DNA from: CAZTQN01 sp964615765
Lineage (GTDB): Bacteria; Planctomycetota; Phycisphaerae; Phycisphaerales; UBA1924
DNA: 64,000 nt
Direction: 5' to 3'
Assembly: GCA_964615765.1 (NCBI GenBank)
Contig: CAZTQN010000011.1
Coordinates: forward strand, 1-64,000
Shown here piece by piece: positions 42,926-50,758 of this stretch. The notes under the pieces were generated by a model, which was not told where the DNA came from, did not search any database, and saw nothing but the letters and a program-made list of their open reading frames with translations. Numbering within the stretch: position 1 is the first letter of the stretch; each line of letters starts with the position of its first letter. A program made the translations under genes and the position numbers.

Positions 42926-44173
42926 GTGCTCGACGACCATCAGTCCACGCACCCGCCGGCCTCTCCATCGCCCCCGCTCGACGCACGCACGCTCTCGCTC
43001 ACCACCGAGCGCCTCCGCTCCGCCCTTGGCGCCCTCATCGCCGAGTTCCCGCAGCGTGCCCGCTCCATGGGCGGCATGGCCCGCTGGCTGGGCGTCTCCA
43101 AAGCCTCCGCGCAGCGCCTGGTTGAGGCCCTCACGCCCACGCACGACCCCACCGACGCGCTCCGCCGCCTCCCCGGCACCGCCGCCCTCACCGCCATCGT
43201 CACCGCCGCCGAGCGTCGCGGCGTCGACCCCGCCCACATCACCCGCGCCCGCGCCGCTATCGATCAGTACGCCGTCCTGGTCCGCACACACGCCCGCAGC
43301 CAGCGCGCCTTCAACCAGCTCCTAAGCGTCGGCGTCGGGCAAGCCGCCCCGCGCCTGCCGACCCGCGCCGAGCGCCGCGCCCTGCACGCCGCCGCCGTCG
43401 CCGTCAGCGGCGAGTCTCTGGGCGTCAAGTCCGTCATCGCCTTCGTCGACCCGAGCCCCTCCAGCCCGAACAACCTGCGCGTCCGCTCGCTGGTCTCGCT
43501 TCTCGAGGCCCGCCGGCGCACCTTCGCACGCCCGCTGGTCGCCTCGCTGATCGCCGGCTGGTGGTCGAACGTTCGCACCGAGCGGGCCTCCACGCGCACC
43601 GACGTCGGCGCCCCCGCCGCCGAAGTCGTCGAACCGCTGTGCACCGCGCCCGTCCGCCCCGTGCCGGTCGTCAGCGCCGACGCGCACACCGCGCTGCTGA
43701 TCGACTTCCCCGACACGCCCGACGCCGAAGGCTGGCTCGGCCCGCTCGACGTCGCCATGTGGTTCGCCCACGACCGCGTGAACCACCCGCTGACCGACCC
43801 GCGGGCCCGCCTCTCCGCCGCCGCCCGCATCCACCAGCCCACGCGCCTGCTCGTGCACGACATCTTCCTGCACCGCTCGCTCGCCGATCACCTCCGCCCG
43901 CGCGTCAGCGCCGTCTCCATGGTCGCGCTCCCGGGCGATCTTCCGGGCGTCGAGACCGACGCCCTCTGGTTCGAACGCTTCCCCGACGCCACCGACATCC
44001 AGCGTCTCCCCCCCGGCCTGGCCCCCTGCCCCGGCTGCCAGCGCCACCTCAAACTCACGCAGCACGCCGTCGAACGCGCCGGCATCAACACCGACGACTT
44101 CGAAGTCTTCCGCTGCCGCGTCGAGTTCCCCGCGTGGCAGCTCGAATACCGCGTCGACTTCCCGCCGATCTGA
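42926..44173 (+). CDS. Unrecognised protein with N-terminal helix-turn-helix
   Basis: A 415-residue protein I cannot assign to a family. I chose GTG 42926, because earlier in-frame codons overlap tRNA-Ser. Residues about 48-72 (MGGMARWLGVSKASAQRL) look like a helix-turn-helix, and a long helical middle region follows. The C-terminal third contains LIDFPDTPDAEGWLGPLDV and a CPGC pair (PCPGCQRHLKL) that could bind metal with other residues. The layout suggests a transcriptional regulator with a sensory domain; that is inference. It ends just before a cluster of REP-like repeats. Confidence 0.6.
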   Translation: MLDDHQSTHPPASPSPPLDARTLSLTTERLRSALGALIAEFPQRARSMGGMARWLGVSKASAQRLVEALTPTHDPTDALRRLPGTAALTAIVTAAERRGVDPAHITRARAAIDQYAVLVRTHARSQRAFNQLLSVGVGQAAPRLPTRAERRALHAAAVAVSGESLGVKSVIAFVDPSPSSPNNLRVRSLVSLLEARRRTFARPLVASLIAGWWSNVRTERASTRTDVGAPAAEVVEPLCTAPVRPVPVVSADAHTALLIDFPDTPDAEGWLGPLDVAMWFAHDRVNHPLTDPRARLSAAARIHQPTRLLVHDIFLHRSLADHLRPRVSAVSMVALPGDLPGVETDALWFERFPDATDIQRLPPGLAPCPGCQRHLKLTQHAVERAGINTDDFEVFRCRVEFPAWQLEYRVDFPPI

Positions 44174-44177
44174 CGCG

Positions 44178-44230
44178 CGCTCCGCCGGGTACCCCCACGC
44201 TCCGCCGGGTACCCCCACGCTCCGCGTGGG
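44178..44230. repeat. REP-like palindromic repeat, tandem 20-nt duplication
   Basis: A 20-nt unit beginning CGCTCCGCCGGGTACC is repeated exactly at 44178-44197 and 44198-44217. The second copy continues into the full palindrome CCCACGCTCCGCGTGGG (stem CCCACGC/GCGTGGG, loop TCC) ending at 44230. Same-orientation copies occur at 44284 and 45094. Confidence 0.8.
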
Positions 44231-44244
44231 CCGTCGCGATCTCC

Positions 44245-44272
44245 CCCTCGCCTCTGTCCTCTGTCCCCTCGC
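44245..44272. repeat. Heptanucleotide array between REP-like copies
   Basis: Four 7-mers: CCCTCGC, CTCTGTC, CTCTGTC, CCCTCGC. It lies 14 nt after one REP-like palindrome and 11 nt before another. Confidence 0.75.
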
Positions 44273-44283
44273 TCCTTCTCCGT

Positions 44284-44307
44284 GGGTACCCCCACGCTCC
44301 GCGTGGG
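44284..44307. repeat. REP-like palindromic repeat
   Basis: A 24-nt copy, GGGTAC followed by a CC-extended CCCACGCTCCGCGTGGG palindrome, 26 nt past the stop of the tyrA-like gene on the minus strand. It could act as that gene's transcript-end hairpin. Confidence 0.8.
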
Positions 44308-44333
44308 GCGCTTGTCTTCCGAACTCAACCATC

Positions 44334-45083
44334 TCAGCGGAACAGCCGCTCTTCCAGCGCCTCCAGCTCCGCCCGCAGCCCCGCCCGCACCTCCGCCGCG
44401 TGCGCGTTGCCCTGCTGGATCGTCTCGAACAGCGCCCACGAATCCGCCGCCAGGTTCGATCGCATCGCCAACAGCCGCTCGTACGCCATCGTCGCCAGCG
44501 GCGTCTCCGGCAAGGGCATCGCCGACAGCGCCCGGCTGATGTAATGCGTCAGCCCCTGCACATACGCCATGTCCCGGTCATGCCGCTCCGCGTCGATCTC
44601 GATCACGCGCAGACCCAGCCCCACCTCCAGCACCGCGCGGGCCCGCGCCATCGTCTCCGCATCCACGCGCACCGGGCACACCGCGATCGGCATACCCCGA
44701 ATCCCCTGCGCCCCGCTCTGCGGCCCGAACAACGGGTGCGTCCCCAGCACGCGCACCGACGCAGGCAGAATCTCCCGCATCAGCCGCACCGGCTCAACCT
44801 TCACCGAGCACACATCCACCACCACGCCCCCCCGCGCCCCCCGCCCCTCCAGCTCCATCGCCGCCGCGAGGTCTTCCAGCACGCCGCGCATCGCCGCCAG
44901 CGGCACCGCGACGATGACCACCTCGCACCCGGCAATGTCCGCGATCGTCCCGCGCCGCACACCCCGCGGCGTCTCCACCCCGCTCCCATCACACCCCACC
45001 ACCTCGCGCGCCACCGCCCCCACATGCCCAGCCATGAACCGCCCAAACGCACCCAGCCCAACAATGCCCACACGCTCCAGCAC
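44334..45083 (-). CDS. tyrA: Prephenate/arogenate dehydrogenase family protein (TyrA-like)
   Basis: A 249-residue NAD(P)-dependent dehydrogenase of tyrosine synthesis. The Rossmann motif GIVGLGAFGRFM is at the N-terminus; VVVDVCSVK and the GTHPLFGPQSG segment contain the conserved catalytic-region His; the C-terminal helical domain includes the SRALSAM and LATMAYERLL segments. I chose GTG 45083 because GGGAG is 5 nt upstream; GTG 45089 would overlap that sequence. The substrate form (prephenate or arogenate) is unclear. REP-like palindromes flank it on both sides, one abutting its ribosome-binding site. Confidence 0.85.
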   Translation of the reverse strand: MLERVGIVGLGAFGRFMAGHVGAVAREVVGCDGSGVETPRGVRRGTIADIAGCEVVIVAVPLAAMRGVLEDLAAAMELEGRGARGGVVVDVCSVKVEPVRLMREILPASVRVLGTHPLFGPQSGAQGIRGMPIAVCPVRVDAETMARARAVLEVGLGLRVIEIDAERHDRDMAYVQGLTHYISRALSAMPLPETPLATMAYERLLAMRSNLAADSWALFETIQQGNAHAAEVRAGLRAELEALEERLFR

Positions 45084-45093
45084 AATCACTCCC

Positions 45094-45117
45094 GGGTACC
45101 CCCACGCTCCGCGTGGG
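45094..45117. repeat. REP-like palindromic repeat upstream of the tyrA-like gene
   Basis: An identical 24-nt copy of the 44284 element in the same orientation, with its first bases overlapping the presumed Shine-Dalgarno region of the tyrA-like gene. A heptad array begins 16 nt later. Confidence 0.8.
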
Positions 45118-45128
45118 ATGCCTGCTCT

Positions 45129-45671
45129 TCACCCCTCGCCTCTCGCCCCTGACCTCTGTCCCCTCACCCCTGCCCCCAACATCGTGAGCGCCGTCAGCAC
45201 GCACACCGCCGTCATCGACCACAGCGTGATCACCAGATACCGCTGGTCATGATCGGGGCTGTTGCGTTCGTTGAAGAACGCCTTGCGCACGCTCCGGTCG
45301 GCCGCCGCCCGCTCGCCCAGCGCCGGGTCCTGCTGCACCGCCCGCTGCCACTCCGCGCTCGCCGTCGGCCAGTTGGTCATCTTCTGCGTCCGCATCACGG
45401 CGGGAAACGCCACCAGCCCGGCGAACAGCAGCGCCACCACGCCCGCCGCGATCATCACCCCACGCGCCCGCCCCGCCTTCGCGCGCACATGCACGCCGAT
45501 CCCGAGCGCGACGAACACCGCGGCGATCACCCCGGGGATCGCCACCGCCGTGATCTTGTTCGCCTCGGGCGGCGCGCTCGCGAACGCGTACCCGCCCAGC
45601 ACCACCACCGCGATCGCCGCCGCAAACAACGGCCCCGCCCCGCCACCTCCGCGCGCTCCGTTGCTGCTCAT
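45129..45671 (-). CDS. Membrane protein of unknown function
   Basis: A 180-residue protein with four predicted membrane helices (LFAAAIAVVVLGGYAFA, VAIPGVIAAVFVALGIGV, GVMIAAGVVALLFAGLVAF and VITLWSMTAVCVLTAL). A hydrophilic segment of about 50 residues lies between the third and fourth. I chose ATG 45671; the upstream frame is Gly/Ala-rich without membrane character. The C-terminal dozen residues (VRGQRSGARGEG) are encoded by a heptad array. No family recognised. Confidence 0.65.
   Translation of the reverse strand: MSSNGARGGGGAGPLFAAAIAVVVLGGYAFASAPPEANKITAVAIPGVIAAVFVALGIGVHVRAKAGRARGVMIAAGVVALLFAGLVAFPAVMRTQKMTNWPTASAEWQRAVQQDPALGERAAADRSVRKAFFNERNSPDHDQRYLVITLWSMTAVCVLTALTMLGAGVRGQRSGARGEG
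45133..45174. repeat. Heptanucleotide array encoding the end of the preceding gene
   Basis: Six 7-mers: CCCTCGC, CTCTCGC, CCCTGAC, CTCTGTC, CCCTCAC, CCCTGCC. The array lies in the last 40 nt of the minus-strand membrane-protein gene. Confidence 0.8.
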
Positions 45672-45730
45672 GCGCGACGCTAGGCCGGCACACTCACGGA
45701 CGCCGCCGTCCGATTCGCCGCGCCCCGCCT

Positions 45731-46291
45731 TCACGCCGCCGCCGGCCACAGCGCCGCGAAGATCGCCCCCGAGATCAGCCCGAACACCGCGCCGTCCAGC
45801 ACGCACATCAGCGTCGCACGCGGCTTGTTCTGAAACCACAGATCGTTCGGCACAAACCCCGCCCCGTACGCCAGCCCGCTCACCGTCCCCAAAACCTGCC
45901 ACACCTTCATGAACTCCGCGCCCCGCGGCAAGCACGCCGAACCCACATACCCCACCAGCCCGCTCACCACCACAAAGAACACCAGCGTGAGCGCCATGTT
46001 CCGCCCCATGTTGATCGGCCGCCACACGCGCAGCAACCCCATCGGCCCGCGCGACCACTTCTCCTTCGCCTCCGGCGTCTGCCCTTCCTTGTGCGACTTC
46101 ACATGCGGAAAGCTGTACACGCCCGGCGGAATGCTCAGCCCGCGCAGTGCCTCCAGCGCCGCGTCCTCATTCGGCAGCCGATCCCAGTCCTTCCCGTGAT
46201 GCCCCACCAGCATCCACGCCAGCGCGCTCGCCACCCACACGCCCGCCGCCGCCGCAATGATCGGCAACCACAGTTCCCAAATCGGAATCAT
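45731..46291 (-). CDS. Membrane protein of unknown function
   Basis: A 186-residue protein with an N-terminal membrane helix (WLPIIAAAAGVWVASALAWM). After a soluble segment containing SIPPGVYSFPHVKSHKEG come two or three further helices. I chose ATG 46291 because GGAGG lies 8 nt upstream; the rest of the longer open frame is antisense to the next gene. I believe similar proteins exist in other Phycisphaerae, but no function is known to me. Confidence 0.7.
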   Translation of the reverse strand: MIPIWELWLPIIAAAAGVWVASALAWMLVGHHGKDWDRLPNEDAALEALRGLSIPPGVYSFPHVKSHKEGQTPEAKEKWSRGPMGLLRVWRPINMGRNMALTLVFFVVVSGLVGYVGSACLPRGAEFMKVWQVLGTVSGLAYGAGFVPNDLWFQNKPRATLMCVLDGAVFGLISGAIFAALWPAAA

Positions 46292-46376
46292 GCTCAGGCC
46301 TCCGGCACGCCGCGCCCCCGACGCCCCCGCCCCCACTCCCACCCCCGCCGCCAGCCTACCACGCCAACCATCCCCC

Positions 46377-46673
46377 ATGCCCACCGACGCCGATCCATCC
46401 CAGCCCGCCGACCCCACGCCCACCCCCACGCCCGCCCCCGCCTTCGACGAAGTCCAACTCAAAGCGGCCATGACCGCTTTCAAGAAGCGCCTCAAACTCA
46501 CACGTCTCGACGACGAGTCCAAACTCGGCGGCGGGCGCCCCGTCACCGGCGGCAAAAAGTCCGCCATCGTCGGCATCGTCCCCCCGCGCGAGTTCCCTCG
46601 CGAAGTCTGGGCCGAGCTCGTCCGCCAGAACAAACTCAAAGACACCGGCGGCGGGTTCTACGCCCCCGTCTGA
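46377..46673 (+). CDS. Small conserved soluble protein
   Basis: A 98-residue protein. A Pro/Thr-rich leader of about 22 residues precedes a compact conserved-looking core, FDEVQLKAAMTAFKKRLKLT, RLDDESKLGGG and a GIVPPREFPREVWAELVRQN segment. The Lys/Arg-rich core could bind nucleic acid, but nothing diagnostic is seen. The start is ATG 46377 with no clear ribosome-binding site. It overlaps the convergent gene downstream by 16 nt. Confidence 0.6.
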   Translation: MPTDADPSQPADPTPTPTPAPAFDEVQLKAAMTAFKKRLKLTRLDDESKLGGGRPVTGGKKSAIVGIVPPREFPREVWAELVRQNKLKDTGGGFYAPV

Positions 46674-47287
46674 CGCCCACCCTGACGCCCACCCCTGCCC
46701 CCCCCACCAGCCCCGCTCCCCGCCCCCCCAACTTCCCCGCGCTTCAGCGCCCGGATCCGCTTCTCCTCCGGCACCTGCCCGGAGTACGACCCCAGCCGCC
46801 CCGCGCCCGCATACGGCGTGTTCGGTGCCTCGTGCAGATCCTCGGGGCTGAGTCCGAGTTCGCCCAGCATCACCCGCTCGCCGCATTCGGGGCAGACGAC
46901 CCCGCCGTACTCCGCCTGCAGCCCCATCAGCGAGAACTCGCAGTACGGGCACACGGCTTTGTTAATCAGCCGCCGGATGCTCGCCGTCACCATCCGCCAC
47001 CGCACCACGGAGGCGACGGTGAACGCGACCAGCCCGCCGATCATCACGTTGACGGCGCCGACGCGCATCCAGTTCACGCCGCCCCCGCCGCGCGTCACCA
47101 GCGCCGCCACCGCCGCGCCCGCGGCGATCCAGGCCATCGCCGCGACAATGCCCACGACCGCCGGCACCGCCCACGCCGCATCCCCGCGCCGCACCAGCGC
47201 CTGAAAAATCAGTTGCCGGTACTTCCGCTCCGGGATGTGCTCAAGATCCTTCGGACGAAACAGCGACAGGAGCGTGTTGCCCAGCAT
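46658..47287 (-). CDS. Membrane protein with zinc ribbon
   Basis: A 209-residue protein with two membrane helices (VPAVVGIVAAMAWIAAGAAVAALV and VGAVNVMIGGLVAFTVASV, each split here from longer segments). A zinc ribbon CPYCEFSLMGL...CPECGERVM follows at about 112-138, and the tail is Gly-rich. The CPxC/CPECG pattern is the same as at the end of the 38601-39305 protein. Function is unknown. Confidence 0.65.
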   Translation of the reverse strand: MLGNTLLSLFRPKDLEHIPERKYRQLIFQALVRRGDAAWAVPAVVGIVAAMAWIAAGAAVAALVTRGGGGVNWMRVGAVNVMIGGLVAFTVASVVRWRMVTASIRRLINKAVCPYCEFSLMGLQAEYGGVVCPECGERVMLGELGLSPEDLHEAPNTPYAGAGRLGSYSGQVPEEKRIRALKRGEVGGAGSGAGGGGRGGRQGGRQTGA

Positions 47288-47349
47288 CGCCGCCTCCCTC
47301 GGGCCCGGCCGCGCCCGTCAATCCCTCCGCGCCGGGCCCGCTGTCCGAC

Positions 47350-48810
47350 TCACTTCCCGAACAGGTACATCAGCGCCTGCGGGAACCGCTTGGCCCACGC
47401 CTGCTCGTTGTGCTCGGCCGCGTCGTCGATCGTCAGCAGGAACCGGTCGCCCGTCAGGCCCTTGCCCGCCGCCAGTTCCGCGAACGCCTTGGCGCCGTTC
47501 ACCATCTGCTGCGCGGCCCCGGCGTCCGACGTCTCCTTGCCGCCCACGCCGAAATAGATCCGCTCGGGCCACTTGTTCCGCGCACCGAAGTGCTTGAACG
47601 CCGCCTTGCCGTTCCGCTCAAGCGGCGTGCTCTCCGCCAGCACCTTCCCGAACACGTCCGGGTACGCCGTGCCCGCTTCCAGCGCGATCAGCCCGCCCAT
47701 CGACGCCCCGCCGATCGCCGTGTGCTCCGGACCCGTCTTCACCCGGAAGGCCCGCTCAACCCGCGGCATCACGTGCCCGCGCACCCAATCCACAAACTGC
47801 GGCCCACGCGCCGGCTGCCCCTCCACCACGTCCACCGGCGAGTACTCGCTGATCCGCTCCGCCTTCGCGTGCGGAATCCCCACGATGATCAGCGGCTGGA
47901 TCTTCCCCTCCGCGATCAGCTTCGCCGCCGTCTCGTCCGCCTGCCACTCCGCCGCCGGACCGCCGATCACCGTCTCGAACAGGTTCTGCCCGTCCGCCAT
48001 GTACAGCACCGGGTACGTCGTCTGCGCGTTCTCCGGCGCGTCATAGCCCGGCGGCAGCCACACGATCAGATCCCGCCGCAGCCCCGCACGCACGCCCCCA
48101 ACCACCTCCAGCCGCTTCACCGTCCCCGCGCTCGCCTTGATCGGGCGGTACGGGTTGTTCGGATCGTTCGCCGCGTCATACGGCTGGTTGTCCTTCCACT
48201 GCACGATCTCCAGCTCGATCACCGGCTTCTCGCCCGGCGCCAGCTTCGACACATCCACCTTCGGCAAGATCCGATTGTCGATGTTCGTGAAGTCCGTCTG
48301 CGTCTCCACCGCCTCCCACGACCCACGCGTGAACTTGAACGCGATCCGCGAGTCCAGCTTCGGCTTGCTCCACTCGATCCGCCACTTCATGTCGCTCTGC
48401 GGCTCAAGCTGCATCGCCTTGTCGCCCGGGTTCCACCCGTTGTGGCTTGAGGGCATGAAGATCGGGCTCTCGCGGCTCGCCTTCTTCGTCTTGTCCGTCA
48501 CGACGATGATGAAGCCCTGCGGCAACTCCTCGGGCTGAACCATCTTCGCGCCCTGCGCCGCATCGGTCACCGCCTTGGTCGCGTCTTCAACCGCCTTCTC
48601 CCCCGCCTTCTTCGCGTCATCCGCGGCTCGCTTGACCCGATCCTTCAGCGCATCCATCGGGTCGGCGTCGGCACTCGCCCCCACCGTCACGCCCGCCCCG
48701 GTCACCGCGTCGATCGCCGGCCGCCCCGCGGCTCGGTCGAACATGAACCACATCCCCGTGATCGTCGCGAGCACGATCCCGACCAGCGTGATGGACACCC
48801 ACTTACCCAT
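47350..48810 (-). CDS. Membrane-anchored esterase of the enterochelin esterase-like (Fes/D) family
   Basis: A 486-residue alpha/beta-hydrolase. I chose ATG 48810 because GGGAGA is 8 nt upstream. An N-terminal membrane anchor (WVSITLVGIVLATITGMWFM) and an Ala/Lys/Asp-rich helical linker lead to a starch-binding-like beta module (GFIIVVTDKTKK, HNGWNPGDKAMQLEP). The esterase domain has YPVLYMADGQNLF and the nucleophile Ser in GGASMGGLIAL. The His of the triad is likely in DDAAEHNEQAW. The substrate is unknown; related proteins cleave sugar esters or siderophores. Confidence 0.83.
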   Translation of the reverse strand: MGKWVSITLVGIVLATITGMWFMFDRAAGRPAIDAVTGAGVTVGASADADPMDALKDRVKRAADDAKKAGEKAVEDATKAVTDAAQGAKMVQPEELPQGFIIVVTDKTKKASRESPIFMPSSHNGWNPGDKAMQLEPQSDMKWRIEWSKPKLDSRIAFKFTRGSWEAVETQTDFTNIDNRILPKVDVSKLAPGEKPVIELEIVQWKDNQPYDAANDPNNPYRPIKASAGTVKRLEVVGGVRAGLRRDLIVWLPPGYDAPENAQTTYPVLYMADGQNLFETVIGGPAAEWQADETAAKLIAEGKIQPLIIVGIPHAKAERISEYSPVDVVEGQPARGPQFVDWVRGHVMPRVERAFRVKTGPEHTAIGGASMGGLIALEAGTAYPDVFGKVLAESTPLERNGKAAFKHFGARNKWPERIYFGVGGKETSDAGAAQQMVNGAKAFAELAAGKGLTGDRFLLTIDDAAEHNEQAWAKRFPQALMYLFGK

Positions 48811-48963
48811 GTGCTTGATCTCCCGAGAGTTCCCAGAACGCGTCATGACTGCCAAAGGCTATCCCCCACCCCAACACACCGCACCCCGCGACACCCCGCG
48901 CCAAAAACACACGCGGGGCGCTCGCCGCACCCCGCGCTGGCAATCGTCTTACCGATCACGCGC

Positions 48964-49596
48964 TCACTTCGCCGCGTAGTTCCGCGCCACCTGCTCCCAG
49001 TTCACCACGTTCCACCACGCCGTGATGTAGTCCGGGCGACGGTTCTGGTAGTTCAGGTAATACGCGTGCTCCCACACGTCCAGGCCCAGAATCGGCCGCC
49101 CGCCGCAGCCCGCGATCGCCTTGCCCATCAGCGGGCTGTCCTGGTTCGCCGTCGAGCAGATCTCGACCGCGCCGCCGGGGTGCACGCACAGCCACGCCCA
49201 GCCGGACCCGAACCGCGTCGTCGCCGCCTTCGCGAACTCTTCCTTGAAGTGCGCGAACGTGCCGAACGCCTTGTTGATCGCGTCCGCGAGCGGGCCCGTC
49301 GGCTCGCCCCCGCCGCCCTTGCCCGCCGGCGCCATGATCGTCCAGAACAGCGTGTGGTTCACGTGCCCGCCCGCGTTGTTCCGCACCGCGCCCCGCTTGT
49401 CCTCCGGCAGATCCGCCAACTGCGCGATCACCTGGTCCGCGGGCACGTCCGCCCACTTGGTCCCCTCCAGCGCCTTGTTCGCGTTCGTCACGTACGCCTG
49501 GTGATGCTTCCCGTGATGGATCTCCATCGTCTTCGCATCAATGTGCGGCTCCAGGGCCTTGAAGTCATACGGCAGCGGCGGCAGCGTGTACGGCAT
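48964..49596 (-). CDS. Iron/manganese superoxide dismutase
   Basis: A 210-residue cytosolic-type SOD (no signal peptide) from ATG 49596, with GAGGAGCC 5-7 nt upstream. Metal ligands are visible as His27 in MEIHHGKHH, the His of NHTLFW, and the Asp and His of LGLDVWEHAYYL. The motif GGRPILGLDVWEH is typical, but iron versus manganese cannot be decided. It is transcribed alone, facing a large gene-free region upstream. Confidence 0.95.
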   Translation of the reverse strand: MPYTLPPLPYDFKALEPHIDAKTMEIHHGKHHQAYVTNANKALEGTKWADVPADQVIAQLADLPEDKRGAVRNNAGGHVNHTLFWTIMAPAGKGGGGEPTGPLADAINKAFGTFAHFKEEFAKAATTRFGSGWAWLCVHPGGAVEICSTANQDSPLMGKAIAGCGGRPILGLDVWEHAYYLNYQNRRPDYITAWWNVVNWEQVARNYAAK

Positions 49597-50758
49597 GTCT
49601 GGCTCCTCACGGCCGCCTCGCTCCCGCGGGCAGCCCACTTGTTCACCAATCTCACGGAATCCAACTCACCCCAACACCACCCAACCCCGCCCCTACCCCT
49701 CCGCCCACCCCGAGCGCCCGATGGTACTCCGTCACCATGCCGCCGGTTCTCGGTCCGCGTCCACCGAGTCACGCCCTTCCCGCCGCCAACCGCACTCCGC
49801 CCCGCGCCCAATCCCCACATCCAGCATCTCACCCTCCGTGCCCCGCCCGCGTCATTCCCGAATCGCGCAAACATGGGCCGATCGTCCGAGAAGCCTGTGC
49901 ACGAGCCGGGGACAGGCAGCCGGGGCATGTTTGGGTTCTCTCACCTGTCTCCGTGGTTACCGCTTATACCGCTTGCGGGTCTCCAGCCTTTGCGGTATCT
50001 TCGCATTCAACGCATCGACACGCACCCTGTTTTCAGGGTCAACCCCTATCGCCGCTGCCAGGATTACGGCGGACGGTGGGGGCAAGGGGGACGGGGGGGA
50101 AGGGTGGGCGGGGGCACGATGCGGTGTTCCTCGGGGCACGGACGTCCCAGCGCCGGGTGAATGGCCGTTCGCATCGTGCGGACGGCGAGTTTTTTGCCGC
50201 GTCCTGAAGACATCCGAGAAACGTCACGTTCCCGGGCCCGTACAAGGCCCCAGGGTGCGTGAAATGTGCAGGAGAAACCGGTGGAGGGTGCGTCACCTTC
50301 CCGCCGTCATGCGAATAGGCCCACCCGTGGGCGAGAGCGACCGGCCCCCTGTTTCGGCCGCTCCCGCACTCGGCAAAACCTCCTCACCTACCGAGGTAGC
50401 CCTTCCCTTCTACCGCTTCCCGCCCTGATCCCGCTTCCTCTTCCCCGATCGCCCGCGTTCACTATCTTGCCCGCCTTTCCCGTACAGACTGTCACCTGAA
50501 CATCCAGATTTGCGTCCTGCAAAGAACGGTGTTTGGTGCTCGTCCGTACGGTGTCAAAGGAGGTTGAGAACGCGGCTGGCCGGGGCAAGAGACCAAGCAG
50601 GACCCCGGTGGGGGCCGCGAACAACACCGACCGTTCAGCAGAGACGACCAACCGACGTATCAGCCACAGGACATCAGCAGGACAGTCCCAAGGCGTCCGG
50701 GAGCCACGAAAGCCCCGGGGAACCTTCCGCGGGGCGGACAGCCCAAGGACGAGCGACC
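49597..50758. other. Long gene-free region upstream of the sigma factor
   Basis: I see no convincing gene in about 1.16 kb. It holds ATACCGC...GCGGTAT pairing around 49970-50000, the perfect hairpin ACCCTG-TTTT-CAGGGT at 50024-50039, a purine-rich run near 50070-50110, and a T6 tract at 50190-50195 within GC-rich flanks. An AAAGGAGG at 50557-50564 looks like a ribosome-binding site but no gene-like frame follows. The 3' part is presumably the promoter and leader of the sigma gene. Confidence 0.4.

Noticed and set aside
15574..45174. Heptad arrays considered as CRISPR-like arrays
   Set aside because: Units are 7 nt with no unique spacers, and no cas gene is present.
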